From Paracoccus sp. (in: a-proteobacteria) (GTDB lineage Bacteria; Pseudomonadota; Alphaproteobacteria; Rhodobacterales; Rhodobacteraceae): DNA of 64,000 nucleotides. The notes below the pieces were generated by a model. That model was not told the DNA's origin, made no database searches, and worked only from the letters and a program-made list of their open reading frames with translations. Within the stretch, counting starts at the first letter, position 1; the number at the start of each line of letters is the position of its first letter. This document shows positions 19,008 to 28,764 of this stretch, piece by piece. The DNA is taken from NCBI RefSeq assembly GCF_030604785.1, contig NZ_JAUVVF010000001.1:101227-165226 (forward strand). Direction: 5' to 3'. Position numbers and translations under genes: made by a program.

Positions 19008-20304
19008 GGAATTCCTGGGCGGGCTGTCGGACAATGCGCTGATGGCGCTGCCCTGGCTGTTCGAGTTCTGGGCCTTGCCGCACCAGCTGCCCCCCGAGGG
19101 TGACTGGAAGTCATGGGTCATCATGGGCGGGCGCGGCGCGGGCAAGACCCGCGCGGGTTCGGAATGGGTGCGGCGGATGGTCGAGGGGCCGTCCGCCGCG
19201 GCGCCGGGGCAATGCCACCGCGTCGCGCTGGTGGGCGAGACATTTGATCAGGTGCGCGAGGTGATGATCTTCGGCGAGTCGGGCATTCTGGCCTGTTCGC
19301 CGCCCGACCGCCGCCCCGTCTGGGAGGCCGGGCGCAAGCGTCTGGTCTGGGCCAATGGCGCGACCGCGACCTGCTATTCGGCGCATGAGCCGGAGGCGCT
19401 GAGGGGGCCTCAGTTCGATGCGGCCTGGGTGGACGAGCTGGCCAAGTGGAAGAAGGCCGAGGATGTCTGGGACATGCTGCAGTTCGCGCTGCGTCTGGGC
19501 GAGCATCCCCAGCAGGTCATCACCACCACGCCGCGCAATGTGGGCGTGCTGAAGCGGATACTGGGCAATGCCTCGACCGTGGTGACGCATGCGCCGACGG
19601 ACGCCAACCGCGCCTATCTGGCCGAGAGCTTCCTGGCCGAGGTCGAGGCGCGCTATGGCGGCACGCGGCTGGGTCGGCAGGAGCTGGAGGGCGTGCTGCT
19701 GGATGATGTCGAGGGTGCGCTGTGGACCACCCCCATGCTGGAGGCGGCCCGGCAGGACGAGGCACCCCGGCTGGACCGGATCGTCGTGGCCGTCGATCCG
19801 GCCGTGACCGGGGGCGCGGGCAGCGACGAATGCGGGATCGTGGTGGCGGGCGTCGAGATGCGCGGCGAGCCGCGCGACTGGCGGGCCTGGGTGCTGGAGG
19901 ATGCCAGCGTCCGTGGCGGCCCGACCGACTGGGCGCGTGCCGCCATCGCGGCGATGGAGCGCCACGGCGCCGAGCGTCTGGTGGCCGAGGTCAATCAGGG
20001 CGGCGATCTGGTCGAAAGCGTGATCCGGCAGATCGACCCTCTGGTGCCGTTCCGGGCGCTGCGGGCCTCGCGCGGGAAGGGTCTGCGGGCCGAGCCGGTG
20101 GCGGCGCTCTACGAGCAGGGCCGCATCCGGCATCTGCGCGCGGGCAATCTGGGCGCGCTGGAGGACCAGATGTGCCAGATGACGGTGCGCGGCTACGAGG
20201 GGCGGGGCAGTCCTGATCGGCTGGATGCGCTGGTCTGGGCGATGCACGAGCTGATGATCGAGCCCGCCGCAAGCTGGCGGCGACCGCAAATGCGGCGGCT
20301 TTAG
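18889..20304 (+). CDS. GTA g2, large terminase / DNA-packaging ATPase
   Basis: WVIMGGRGAGKTRAGSEWVR Walker A; nuclease domain VVAVDPAVTGGAGSDECGIVVAG; true start may be internal. Confidence 0.92.
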   Translation: MTNFARRSRAGSQEAALTLTPHETRSGAAWLASAEPEQVEEFLGGLSDNALMALPWLFEFWALPHQLPPEGDWKSWVIMGGRGAGKTRAGSEWVRRMVEGPSAAAPGQCHRVALVGETFDQVREVMIFGESGILACSPPDRRPVWEAGRKRLVWANGATATCYSAHEPEALRGPQFDAAWVDELAKWKKAEDVWDMLQFALRLGEHPQQVITTTPRNVGVLKRILGNASTVVTHAPTDANRAYLAESFLAEVEARYGGTRLGRQELEGVLLDDVEGALWTTPMLEAARQDEAPRLDRIVVAVDPAVTGGAGSDECGIVVAGVEMRGEPRDWRAWVLEDASVRGGPTDWARAAIAAMERHGAERLVAEVNQGGDLVESVIRQIDPLVPFRALRASRGKGLRAEPVAALYEQGRIRHLRAGNLGALEDQMCQMTVRGYEGRGSPDRLDALVWAMHELMIEPAASWRRPQMRRL

Positions 20305-20376
20305 CGCCGGGCGGGTCGTCGGGGGTTCGCCCCCGGACCGACAGGACAATGGATCAGGACGAAGGGCCGGGCCGCA

Positions 20377-21603
20377 ATGGCGCCGGCCCTTTCCTTTGGC
20401 CGCATGAAGGAGGCGAGGATGGCGTTTCGATTGTTTTCACGGGAGGCCAAGGGCGCGCCCGTTCCCGAAAGGAAGGCCAGCGCGACGGGCCGGGTCGTGG
20501 CCCTGGCCAGCGGGTCTGGCCGGGCGGTCTGGTCGGCGCGCGATACGGGCAGTCTGACGCGGGGCGGGTTCGTCGGCAATCCGATCGGCTTTCGCAGCGT
20601 CAAGCTGATCGCGGAAGCCGCGGCGGCGGTGCCTCTGGTCTGCGAGGATCACGAGCGGCGCTATGACGTGCATCCGGTGCTGGATCTGCTGCGGCGTCCC
20701 AATCCGGGGCAGGGCCGGGCCGAGCTGTTCGAGGCGCTGTTCGGGCAGATGCTGCTGTCGGGCAACGGCTATCTGGAGGCGGTGGGCTTGGGCGCCTCGG
20801 GGTTGCCCGAGGAACTGCATGTCCTGCGCTCGGACCGGATGAGCGTGGTTCCGGGCGAGGATGGCTGGCCGGTGGCCTATGAATATGCCGTGGGTGGGCG
20901 CAAGCACCGGTTCGACATGACCGGCAGTCCCGATCCGATCTGTCACATCAAGAGCTTTCACCCGCAGGACGACCATTACGGTCTGTCGCCCCTGCAGGCG
21001 GCGGCGGTGGCGCTGGATGTCCATAACAGCGCCAGCGCCTGGTCGAAGGCTTTGCTGGACAATGCCGCCCGGCCCAGTGGCGCGATCGTCTACAAGGGGC
21101 TGGACGGGCAGGGCACGCTGAGCCCCGAGCAATATGACCGGCTGGTTGGCGAGATCGAGATGAACCATCAGGGCGCGCGCAATGCGGGCCGTCCGATGCT
21201 GCTGGAGGGGGGGCTGGACTGGAAGCCGATGGGGTTCAGCCCGTCGGACATGGAGTTCCACGAGACCAAGCTTTCGGCCGCGCGCGAGATCGCGCTGGCC
21301 TTCGGCGTGCCGCCCATGCTGTTGGGCATTCCGGGCGACGCGACCTATGCCAACTACGCCGAGGCGAACCGGGCGTTTTACCGGCTGACGGTGCTGCCCC
21401 TGGCGACGCGGGTCGCGGCCTCGGTCGCGTGGTGGCTGTCCGAGCATCTGGGCGCCGAGATCGAGCTGCGTCCGGACCCCGATCAGGTGCCTGCACTGGC
21501 TGAGGATCGCAACCAGCAATGGGCGCGCGTGGCCGCCGCGACCTTCCTGACCGATGCCGAGAAGCGCACGTTGCTGGGTCTGCCACCGCTGGAGGGGGCG
21601 TGA
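20377..21603 (+). CDS. GTA g3, phage portal protein (HK97 family)
   Basis: RRPNPGQGRAELFEALFGQMLLSGNGYLEAV...AFGVPPMLLGIPGDATYANYAEANRAFYR. Confidence 0.93.
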   Translation: MAPALSFGRMKEARMAFRLFSREAKGAPVPERKASATGRVVALASGSGRAVWSARDTGSLTRGGFVGNPIGFRSVKLIAEAAAAVPLVCEDHERRYDVHPVLDLLRRPNPGQGRAELFEALFGQMLLSGNGYLEAVGLGASGLPEELHVLRSDRMSVVPGEDGWPVAYEYAVGGRKHRFDMTGSPDPICHIKSFHPQDDHYGLSPLQAAAVALDVHNSASAWSKALLDNAARPSGAIVYKGLDGQGTLSPEQYDRLVGEIEMNHQGARNAGRPMLLEGGLDWKPMGFSPSDMEFHETKLSAAREIALAFGVPPMLLGIPGDATYANYAEANRAFYRLTVLPLATRVAASVAWWLSEHLGAEIELRPDPDQVPALAEDRNQQWARVAAATFLTDAEKRTLLGLPPLEGA

Positions 21604-21606
21604 GGG

Positions 21607-21837
21607 ATGGAAGGGTCTCGGTTCGTCAGGGACGGGGCTTGGCATGACCAGCGCTTCGAGGCGCAGGAGCGGATCATGGCGCTGCAGTTCGGCGCTGTCG
21701 AGAAGCGCCTGGAGCGGATCGAGGCGCTGATCGAGGGTTTGGAGCGGCGGCTGTGGATGACGGTTTACGGCGTCGTCGCCGTGATCCTGACACAGGCCGT
21801 CCAAGGGATACTGGATTATGTGCCGAAAGGAGGCTGA
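21607..21837 (+). CDS. GTA g3.5 small protein
   Basis: 76 aa ORF between portal and protease with a C-terminal hydrophobic helix. Confidence 0.6.
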   Translation: MEGSRFVRDGAWHDQRFEAQERIMALQFGAVEKRLERIEALIEGLERRLWMTVYGVVAVILTQAVQGILDYVPKGG

Positions 21838-21840
21838 GGA

Positions 21841-22371
21841 ATGGTTCCGGGGCTTGAGGTGAAATTCGCGGGCGGGGCGCCGGTCCTGTCCCAAGGCCAC
21901 GTGATCGAGGGCTATGGCAGCCTGTTCGGGCTGACCGATCAGGGCGGCGACGCGGTGATGCCGGGCGCCTTTGGTGCCTCGTTGAAGCGGCTGGCGGGGC
22001 GGGGCGACAAGGTGCGGATGCTGTGGCAGCACGATCCGTCCAAGCCCATCGGGGTCTGGGACGAGATCCGCGAGGATGCCAAAGGTCTGTGGGTCCGGGG
22101 GCGTCTGCTGCCCGAGGTCGCGCAGGCCCGCGAGGCGGTCGCGCTGATCGAGGCGGGCGCCATCGAGGGTCTGTCCATCGGCTATCGCACGCTGCGCGCC
22201 ACCCGCGATGAGAAGGGCCGCCGCATGCTGGCCGAGGTCGAGCTGTGGGAGGTGTCGCTGGTGACTTTTCCGATGCTGCCCGAGGCGAAGCTGGGCCGCA
22301 AGGAGGCTGACGAGGTCTCTGAATTCGCCGCCATGCTGACAGAGGCCGCCCGCGCGCTGCGCGGCGCCTGA
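21841..22371 (+). CDS. GTA g4, HK97-family prohead protease
   Basis: IEGYGSLFGLTDQGGDAVMPGAF...VRMLWQHDPSKPIGVWDEIRED...IEGLSIGYRTL. Confidence 0.92.
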   Translation: MVPGLEVKFAGGAPVLSQGHVIEGYGSLFGLTDQGGDAVMPGAFGASLKRLAGRGDKVRMLWQHDPSKPIGVWDEIREDAKGLWVRGRLLPEVAQAREAVALIEAGAIEGLSIGYRTLRATRDEKGRRMLAEVELWEVSLVTFPMLPEAKLGRKEADEVSEFAAMLTEAARALRGA

Positions 22372-22493
22372 GGATTTCGGGGTCGCGCGTGATGCGCGGC
22401 CCTTGCAGGTTCGGGCCGTCCCCAGAGGCGGCCCGTCAACAGGGGCGCCCCTTACCGGGGCCGGTCCCGATCATCCGCGATGAGGAGAAGACC

Positions 22494-23657
22494 ATGACCG
22501 AGGCAAAGGCCGCGGGCGGCAGCGACATGCCGGCCGACCTGAAGGGGGCCATGACCGGGTTCGTCAGCGAACTCAGGGCTTTCCGTGACGACATCCAATC
22601 CCAGCTCAAAGCACAGGACGAGCGCATGACCATGATCGACCGCAAGACCGCCCTTCGCAGCCGCGCCCCGCTTTCGACCTCGGCCGTGACCGAGGCGCCG
22701 CACCAGAAGGCGTTCAACGCCTATCTGCGCAGCGGCGATGATGACGGGCTGCGCGGCCTAGTCATCGAAGAGAAGAACCTGACCGTCGCCAGCGATGGCG
22801 GGTTCCTGGCCGCGCCTCGGGTGGCCGAGACGGTGCAGGCGGTGCTGCGTTCCAGCAGCTCGCTGCGACAGATGGCCAATGTCGTGACCATCGAGAGCGC
22901 CGTCTACGAGGCGCTGGTCGAGAAGGGCGAGATGGGCGCGGGCTGGGCCACCGAGACGGCGGCGCCCGGCACGGCCTCGGCCAGCATCGAGCGCATCTCG
23001 ATCCCGCTGCACGAGCTGTCGGCGGTGCCGCGCGCCAGCCAGCGCCTGCTGGATGACGCGGCCTTCGATGTCGAGGGGTGGCTGGCCGAGCGCATCGCCG
23101 ACCGCTTTGCCCGCGCCGAGGCCGCGGCCTTCGTGAACGGTGACGGCGTGGACAAGCCGCGCGGTATCCTGCGCTACACCACCGCGCCCGTCGCCACGGC
23201 GACCGACATGCAGGTGGGCTTTGTCAATTCGGGCGCGCTGGGCGGCTTTGCGGCGACGAACCCTGCGGATTGCCTGATTGACCTGGTCTATGCGCTGGGT
23301 GCGGCCTATCGCGCCAATGCGGCCTTCATGATGAATTCGAAGACCGCCGCCGCCGTGCGCAAGATGAAGGATGCCGATGGCCGCTTCCTGTGGACGGATG
23401 CGCTGTCGGTCGGGCAGGTGCCGCAGCTTCTGGGCTATCCGGTGCTGATCAGCGAGGACATGCCCGACATCGCGCCCAATGCCTTTGCCATCGCCTTCGG
23501 CGATTTCCGCGCGGCCTATACCATCGTCGAGCGCCCCGATCTGCGCGTGCTGCGCGATCCGTTCAGCGCCAAGCCGCATGTGCTGTTCTATGCCACCAAG
23601 CGTGTCGGCGGCGGCGTGACCGATTTCCGCGCCCTGCGTCTGCTGCGGTTCGCCTGA
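22494..23657 (+). CDS. GTA g5, HK97-family major capsid protein
   Basis: N-terminal coiled coil, then AVPRASQRLLDDAAFDVEGWLAERIADRFARAEAAAFVNGDG. Confidence 0.93.
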   Translation: MTEAKAAGGSDMPADLKGAMTGFVSELRAFRDDIQSQLKAQDERMTMIDRKTALRSRAPLSTSAVTEAPHQKAFNAYLRSGDDDGLRGLVIEEKNLTVASDGGFLAAPRVAETVQAVLRSSSSLRQMANVVTIESAVYEALVEKGEMGAGWATETAAPGTASASIERISIPLHELSAVPRASQRLLDDAAFDVEGWLAERIADRFARAEAAAFVNGDGVDKPRGILRYTTAPVATATDMQVGFVNSGALGGFAATNPADCLIDLVYALGAAYRANAAFMMNSKTAAAVRKMKDADGRFLWTDALSVGQVPQLLGYPVLISEDMPDIAPNAFAIAFGDFRAAYTIVERPDLRVLRDPFSAKPHVLFYATKRVGGGVTDFRALRLLRFA

Positions 23658-23844
23658 TCCTTCCGGGGATCGGGTGACGGGCGGGGGGCGCGCTTGGGGC
23701 TGGCCGTTCCGGCTTTGCAACTGTCCGCGCGCGCTGATGGCTGGCGTGCGGGCGCGCCCTCTGCCCGAGAGAACCGAGGCGGGGCCCCTGGGTGGGGCCT
23801 CGTCCTGAGCAACGATGCGGACGGCAGGACGGGAGGTTCGCGAG

Positions 23845-24459
23845 ATGATGCTGATAGAGGAAACCGGGGTGCCGGCCGGGGCCTTGCCCGTCGCAGCACT
23901 TCGGTCCCATTTGCGGCTGGGCACGGGTTTCGACATGCCCGAGGACGCCGCCGAGACCGCCGCGCTGCAGGGTTTTCTGCGCGCGGCCATCGCCACGATC
24001 GAGGCGCGGACGGGCAAGGTGCTGCTGCGCCGGCGCTTTGTGATGCGGCTGGATGATTGGCGCGACAGGCTGGGGCAGTCACTGCCCCTGGCGCCGGTTC
24101 TGGCGGTCGAGCGGATCGCGATCGAGGACGGCGCAGGGACCGAAACGGAACTGCCCCCTGAAAGCTGGCGGCTGGTGCCCGACAGCCAGCGCCCGATGAT
24201 CCTGCCTGCGGGCGTGGTTCTGCCGCATGTGCCACGCCGGGGCAGCCTGTCGGTCACTTTCGAGGCCGGTTTCGGTGAAAGCTGGGATGAGGTGCCTTCG
24301 GACCTGGCGCATGCGGTGATCATGCTGGCCGCGCGCTATTACGAGGTGCGCCATGACGAGGCCGCCCGGCAGGCGCTGCCCTTCGGGGTCAGCGCGCTGA
24401 TCGAGAAATGGCGCGCGGTCCGCACGCTGGCCGGGCGCGGCAGCCGGGAGTGGCGCTGA
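23845..24459 (+). CDS. GTA g6, head-tail connector
   Basis: LRLGTGFDMPEDAAETAALQGFLRAAIATIEARTGKVLLRRRF; position. Confidence 0.85.
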   Translation: MMLIEETGVPAGALPVAALRSHLRLGTGFDMPEDAAETAALQGFLRAAIATIEARTGKVLLRRRFVMRLDDWRDRLGQSLPLAPVLAVERIAIEDGAGTETELPPESWRLVPDSQRPMILPAGVVLPHVPRRGSLSVTFEAGFGESWDEVPSDLAHAVIMLAARYYEVRHDEAARQALPFGVSALIEKWRAVRTLAGRGSREWR

Positions 24460-24797
24460 TGGATGTGCCACGGCTGAATGTGGAACTGGCGCTGGAGGAC
24501 GGCACGCGCGTCCCCGACGGGATGGGCGGCCACAGGCTGGAGTGGCGAGAGATCGGGCGGCTCTGGGCGGCGCTCGAGGCGCGGTCGGGGCGTGAAAAGG
24601 GCACCGGCGCGGGTCTGGTCAGCGTGGTGCAGTGGCGCATCACGGTGCGGGGCGCGCCTGCGGGCGATCCGCGCAGGCCGCGGCCTGGCCAGCGATTCAG
24701 GCTGGGCGCGCGGCTCTTTCGCGTCGAGGCGGTGGCCGAGGCCGATGGCATGGGCCGCCATCTGGACTGCTTTGCCCGAGAGGAGGACAGCCAATGA
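24459..24797 (+). CDS. GTA g7, head-tail adaptor
   Basis: RLNVELALEDGTRVPDGMGGHRLEW...GQRFRLGARLFRVEAVAEAD. Confidence 0.82.
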   Translation: MDVPRLNVELALEDGTRVPDGMGGHRLEWREIGRLWAALEARSGREKGTGAGLVSVVQWRITVRGAPAGDPRRPRPGQRFRLGARLFRVEAVAEADGMGRHLDCFAREEDSQ

Positions 24798-25213
24798 GCT
24801 ATGGCGCAAGCGCGGCCCTTCAGGCTGCGGTCTATCAGCATCTGCGCGCCGACGAGGCGCTGGCCGATCTGGTGGGCGATGCGATCTTTGACGCGATGCC
24901 GGTCGCGTCGCCCGCCGGGGTCTATGTGACGCTTGGCCCGGAAGAGGTCGCCGAGGCGGGTGACGCCACCGCGCCGGGTGCGCGGCACGATTTCGTCGTC
25001 TCGGTCCTGTCGGGCCAGGATGGCGGCGCGGGCTTTGCGGCGCTGAAGGCGGCGGCGGCGCGGGTCTCGGACCTCCTGGATCAGGCGCAGCTCGCGCTGG
25101 ACCGGGGCCAGCTGGCGGGAATGTGGTTCCTGCGCGCCGTCGCGCGCCGGGTGGATAATGGCGCGGCGCGGCAGGTCGATCTGACCTTTCGCGCGCGCGT
25201 CGATTTGGGCTGA
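24794..25213 (+). CDS. GTA g8, DUF3168 tail-completion-like
   Basis: ALQAAVYQHLRADEALADLVGDAIFDAMP...YVTLGPEEVAEAGDATAPGARHDFVVSVLS. Confidence 0.85.
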   Translation: MSYGASAALQAAVYQHLRADEALADLVGDAIFDAMPVASPAGVYVTLGPEEVAEAGDATAPGARHDFVVSVLSGQDGGAGFAALKAAAARVSDLLDQAQLALDRGQLAGMWFLRAVARRVDNGAARQVDLTFRARVDLG

Positions 25214-25224
25214 GGAGCAAGACC

Positions 25225-25638
25225 ATGTCAGTGAAGAACGGGCGCGACCTGCTGATCAAGATGGACATGACGGGCGACGGCGCCTTCGAGACGGTGGCGG
25301 GTCTGCGCGCCACGCGGCTGTCCTTCAACGCCGAGACGGTGGATGTCACCAGCCTGGAAAGCGAGGGCGGCTGGCGCGAGCTGCTGGCGGGGGCGGGCGT
25401 GCGGAGCGCCTCGATCTCGGGGTCGGGGGTGTTTCGCGATGCGGCCACCGATGGCCGCGCGCGGCAGGCCTTTTTCGACGGCGAGGCGCCGCGCTGCCAG
25501 GTGGTGATCCCCGATTTCGGGCGCATCGAGGGGCGGTTCCAGATCACCTCGCTGGAATATGCGGGCCGCCATAACGGCGAGGCGACCTATGAGGTCGCGC
25601 TGGCCTCGGCGGGTGCGCTGACCTTCGTGGCGATCTGA
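25225..25638 (+). CDS. GTA g9, major tail protein
   Basis: NGRDLLIKMDMTGDGAFETVAGLRATRLSFNAETVDVTSLES. Confidence 0.9.
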   Translation: MSVKNGRDLLIKMDMTGDGAFETVAGLRATRLSFNAETVDVTSLESEGGWRELLAGAGVRSASISGSGVFRDAATDGRARQAFFDGEAPRCQVVIPDFGRIEGRFQITSLEYAGRHNGEATYEVALASAGALTFVAI

Positions 25639-25952
25639 TGGCGAACCCTCTGCGCGGTGAGGTCGATCTGGTGATCGACGGCCAGCCCCGGCTGGCGCGC
25701 CTGACCCTGGGCGCGCTGGCCGAGCTGGAGGGCGCCCTGGCCGCGGGCAGCCTGATGGAACTGGCCGAGCGGTTCGAGACCGGGCGCGTCTCGGGGCGCG
25801 ACGTGATGGCGGTTCTGGTCGCGGGCCTGCGCGGCGCGGGCTGGACGGGCCGGGCCGAGGATCTGATGGCCGCCGATATTCAGGGCGGCCCCCTGGCTGC
25901 GGCGCGGGCTGCGGCGCAATTGCTGGCGCTGGCCTTTCGGGGGCCGGAATGA
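25638..25952 (+). CDS. GTA g10, gene transfer agent family protein
   Basis: LRGEVDLVIDGQPRLARLTLGALAELEGALAAGSLMELAERF. Confidence 0.85.
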   Translation: MANPLRGEVDLVIDGQPRLARLTLGALAELEGALAAGSLMELAERFETGRVSGRDVMAVLVAGLRGAGWTGRAEDLMAADIQGGPLAAARAAAQLLALAFRGPE

Positions 25953-26203
25953 ATGATGGCGCGGGGCGGGTGGATTGGGCGGGGATGATGCGGGCGGGTC
26001 TGCGCGACCTCAGGCTGCATCCCGATGCCTTCTGGGCACTGACCCCGGCGGAGCTTGCGCTGATGCTGGGGCTGGAGGCCGCCGCCCCGCCGATGACGCG
26101 CGACCGGCTGGCCGAGCTTGCGCGGCTTTATCCCGACGATCCGGCCCCGGCGCCGGGCGTCCCTGACACGAATTCCCAGGAGGACAGCGATGCCGATGGA
26201 TGA
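25949..26203 (+). CDS. GTA g10.1, phage tail assembly chaperone
   Basis: GLRDLRLHPDAFWALTPAELALMLG. Confidence 0.8.
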   Translation: MNDGAGRVDWAGMMRAGLRDLRLHPDAFWALTPAELALMLGLEAAAPPMTRDRLAELARLYPDDPAPAPGVPDTNSQEDSDADG

Positions 26204-26843
26204 GGCACAAGGCGCCGGGATTGGCGGCCTGAACGACGATCTGGCCCAGAGCGCCCGGATGGCCGCGGCCTTCGAGGGGGAATTGTCGCGTCTGCGGCAG
26301 TCGATGCTGTTCACCTCGCGCGAGATGGGCAGCCTGACCTCGGGGCTTGAGGGCGGGCTCAGGCGCGCCTTTGACGGGCTGGTCTTTGACGGCGCGCGGC
26401 TGTCGGACGCGCTGAAGGGCGTGGGCCGCGCCTTGGCCGACAGCGTCTATGCGATCGCCATGAAGCCCGTGCAGCAGGCTTTGGCCGGGGGCATGGCCAA
26501 TATGCTGGGCGCGGCCCTGCCGGGGGCGATCACGCCTTTTGCCAATGGCGGCGTGTTCCAGCAGGGCCGCGTCTCGGGCGGGGGCGAGGTGATCGGCGGG
26601 CCGGTCACATTCCCGATGCGCGGCGGGCTGGGCCTGATGGGCGAGGCCGGCCCCGAGGCGATCATGCCCCTGCGGCGGGGCGCTGACGGTCGGCTTGGGG
26701 TCGCGGCCGAGGGCGGAGGCGCGCGGCCCGTCCATGTGACCTTCAACATCCAGACGCCCGATGTCGCGGGCTTTCAGCGCAGCCAGTCGCAGATCGCGGC
26801 GCAGATGTCGCGGCTGATGGCCCAGGGCCAACGCAACAGCTGA
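26190..26843 (+). CDS. GTA g11, short tail tape measure protein
   Basis: About 217 aa; GAITPFANGGVFQQGRVSGGGEVIGGPVTFPMRGGLGLMGEAGPEAIMPLRRG. Confidence 0.88.
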   Translation: MPMDEAQGAGIGGLNDDLAQSARMAAAFEGELSRLRQSMLFTSREMGSLTSGLEGGLRRAFDGLVFDGARLSDALKGVGRALADSVYAIAMKPVQQALAGGMANMLGAALPGAITPFANGGVFQQGRVSGGGEVIGGPVTFPMRGGLGLMGEAGPEAIMPLRRGADGRLGVAAEGGGARPVHVTFNIQTPDVAGFQRSQSQIAAQMSRLMAQGQRNS

Positions 26844-26853
26844 GGAGGGGACG

Positions 26854-27486
26854 ATGGCGTTCCACGAGGTGAGATTTCCTGCCAACCTGTCCTTTGGCGC
26901 GGTCGGCGGCCCCGAGCGGCGGACCGAGATCGTGTCTCTGGCCAGCGGCTTCGAGGAGCGCAACACGCCCTGGGCCCATGCGCGGCGGCGCTATGATGCG
27001 GGAATGGGCCTGCGGTCTCTGGACGATCTGGCCGAGATTGTCGCCTTCTTCGAGGCGCGGTCCGGGCAGTTGCACGGCTTTCGCTGGAAGGACTGGTCGG
27101 ACTACAAGAGCTGCCTGCCCTCGGCCGCGCCCGCCTTCGGCGATCAGGTGATCGCCAAAGGTGACGGACAGACGCGCAGCTTTGCGCTGGTCAAGACTTA
27201 TGTCTCGGGCGCCGAGCGTTATCTGCGCCCGATCACCAAGCCCGTCGTGGGCAGCGTCCGCGCGGGCATCGCGGGCGACGAGAAGTTTCCGGGCACGAAT
27301 TACACGGTCGATCACCTGCGCGGCATCATCACCTTCAACGAGCCGCCCGAAGTTGGCGCCGATGTCACGGCGGGCTATGAGTTCGACGTCCCGGTTCGTT
27401 TCGACACTGACCGGATCGCGGTTTCGGTCTCGTCCTTTCAGGCGGGGCAGGTTCCCGACATTCCGGTGATCGAGGTGCGGATATGA
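26854..27486 (+). CDS. GTA g12, DUF2460 distal tail protein
   Basis: FHEVRFPANLSFGAVGGPERRTEIVSLASGFEERNTPWAHARRRYDAG. Confidence 0.92.
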   Translation: MAFHEVRFPANLSFGAVGGPERRTEIVSLASGFEERNTPWAHARRRYDAGMGLRSLDDLAEIVAFFEARSGQLHGFRWKDWSDYKSCLPSAAPAFGDQVIAKGDGQTRSFALVKTYVSGAERYLRPITKPVVGSVRAGIAGDEKFPGTNYTVDHLRGIITFNEPPEVGADVTAGYEFDVPVRFDTDRIAVSVSSFQAGQVPDIPVIEVRI

Positions 27487-28316
27487 GCGCGCAGACCCTT
27501 GCCCGCGCCTGGTCGATCCGTCGCGCCGACGGGTTGGTTCTGGGCTTTACCGATCACGACCGCCGCCTGCGTTTCGCGGGCGTGACTTTCCGGCCCGATC
27601 AGGGCCTGACCGCGCGGGCGATCAGTCAGGCGACCGGGCTTGCCGTGGACAACAGCGAGGCCGTCGGCGCGCTGAGCGACGATGCCATCACCGAGATCGA
27701 TCTGCTGTCGGGGCGGTGGGACGGGGCCAGCCTGCGGATGTGGGAGGTAGATTGGCGCGACGTGAGCCAGCGGCGGCTGGTCTTCCGGGGCTCGCTTGGC
27801 GAGGTCTCGCGCGCGAACGGCGCCTTTCGAGCCGAACTGCGCGGGCTGGCCGAGCCTCTGAACCAGCCGCAGGGCCGGATCTATCATCCCCGCTGCACCG
27901 CCGAACTGGGTGATGCGGCCTGCAAGATGGGTCTGGATGCACCCGCCTGGACCGTCGAACTGGCCGTCCAGGGGCAGGACGAGGCGCGGACCTTCCGGCT
28001 GACGGGTTTTCCGGCCTATGATGCGAACTGGTTTGAGGGCGGCACACTGGAGGTGCTGGATGGCGCGGCGAAGAGCCTGCGCGGGCGGATCAAGAACGAT
28101 ACCGCCCGCCCGGGCCAGAGCCGCGAGATCGAGCTTTGGGCAGGGCTTGCCATTCCGCCCGCACCGGGGGATCGCATCCGGCTGGTCGCCGGTTGCGACA
28201 AGGCCGCCCGGACCTGCCGTCTGAAATTCGCCAATCTGCTGAACTTCCGCGGCTTTCCCCATATGCCGCCCGAGGATTGGCTGCTGGCGCCTCAGGTCGG
28301 TGGCCGCAATGGATGA
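27483..28316 (+). CDS. GTA g13, DUF2163 tail hub protein
   Basis: GRIYHPRCTAELGDAACKMGLD...GCDKAARTCRLKFANLLNFRGFPHMP. Confidence 0.92.
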   Translation: MSAQTLARAWSIRRADGLVLGFTDHDRRLRFAGVTFRPDQGLTARAISQATGLAVDNSEAVGALSDDAITEIDLLSGRWDGASLRMWEVDWRDVSQRRLVFRGSLGEVSRANGAFRAELRGLAEPLNQPQGRIYHPRCTAELGDAACKMGLDAPAWTVELAVQGQDEARTFRLTGFPAYDANWFEGGTLEVLDGAAKSLRGRIKNDTARPGQSREIELWAGLAIPPAPGDRIRLVAGCDKAARTCRLKFANLLNFRGFPHMPPEDWLLAPQVGGRNG

Positions 28317-28737
28317 GCCCCGCGAGGTCACCATAGCGCGCGCCTGGCTGGGGACACCCTATGTCCATCAGGCCAGCACGCGCGGTGCGGGCGCCGATTG
28401 CCTGGGCCTGATCCGGGGCGTCTGGCGCGAGATCTACGGCACCGAGCCGGAAACCCCCCCGCCCTATAGCGGTGACTGGGCGGAATGCGGCGGTGCGGAA
28501 GTCCTGTGGCAGGCTGCCCTGCGGCACCTGCGGGCGGTTCCTGCGGATGCCGCTGTCGCTGCGGGGCAGGTTCTGCTGTTCCGCATGCGCGAGGGCGCGA
28601 TCGCCAAGCATCTGGGGCTTGTCTCGGACCCGGGCGGGTCGCGTTTCATTCATGCCTATACGTCTCATGGTGTCATCGAAAGCCCGCTGACGCGGCCCTG
28701 GGCGTGCCGGATCGTGGCGCGCTTCCGCTTTCCCTGA
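28309..28737 (+). CDS. GTA g14, NlpC/P60 peptidase
   Basis: ARAWLGTPYVHQASTRGAGADCLGLIRGVWREIYG. Confidence 0.9.
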   Translation: MDEPREVTIARAWLGTPYVHQASTRGAGADCLGLIRGVWREIYGTEPETPPPYSGDWAECGGAEVLWQAALRHLRAVPADAAVAAGQVLLFRMREGAIAKHLGLVSDPGGSRFIHAYTSHGVIESPLTRPWACRIVARFRFP

Positions 28738-28764
28738 CACATCCTGTTTGCGAAGGAAGAAAAC

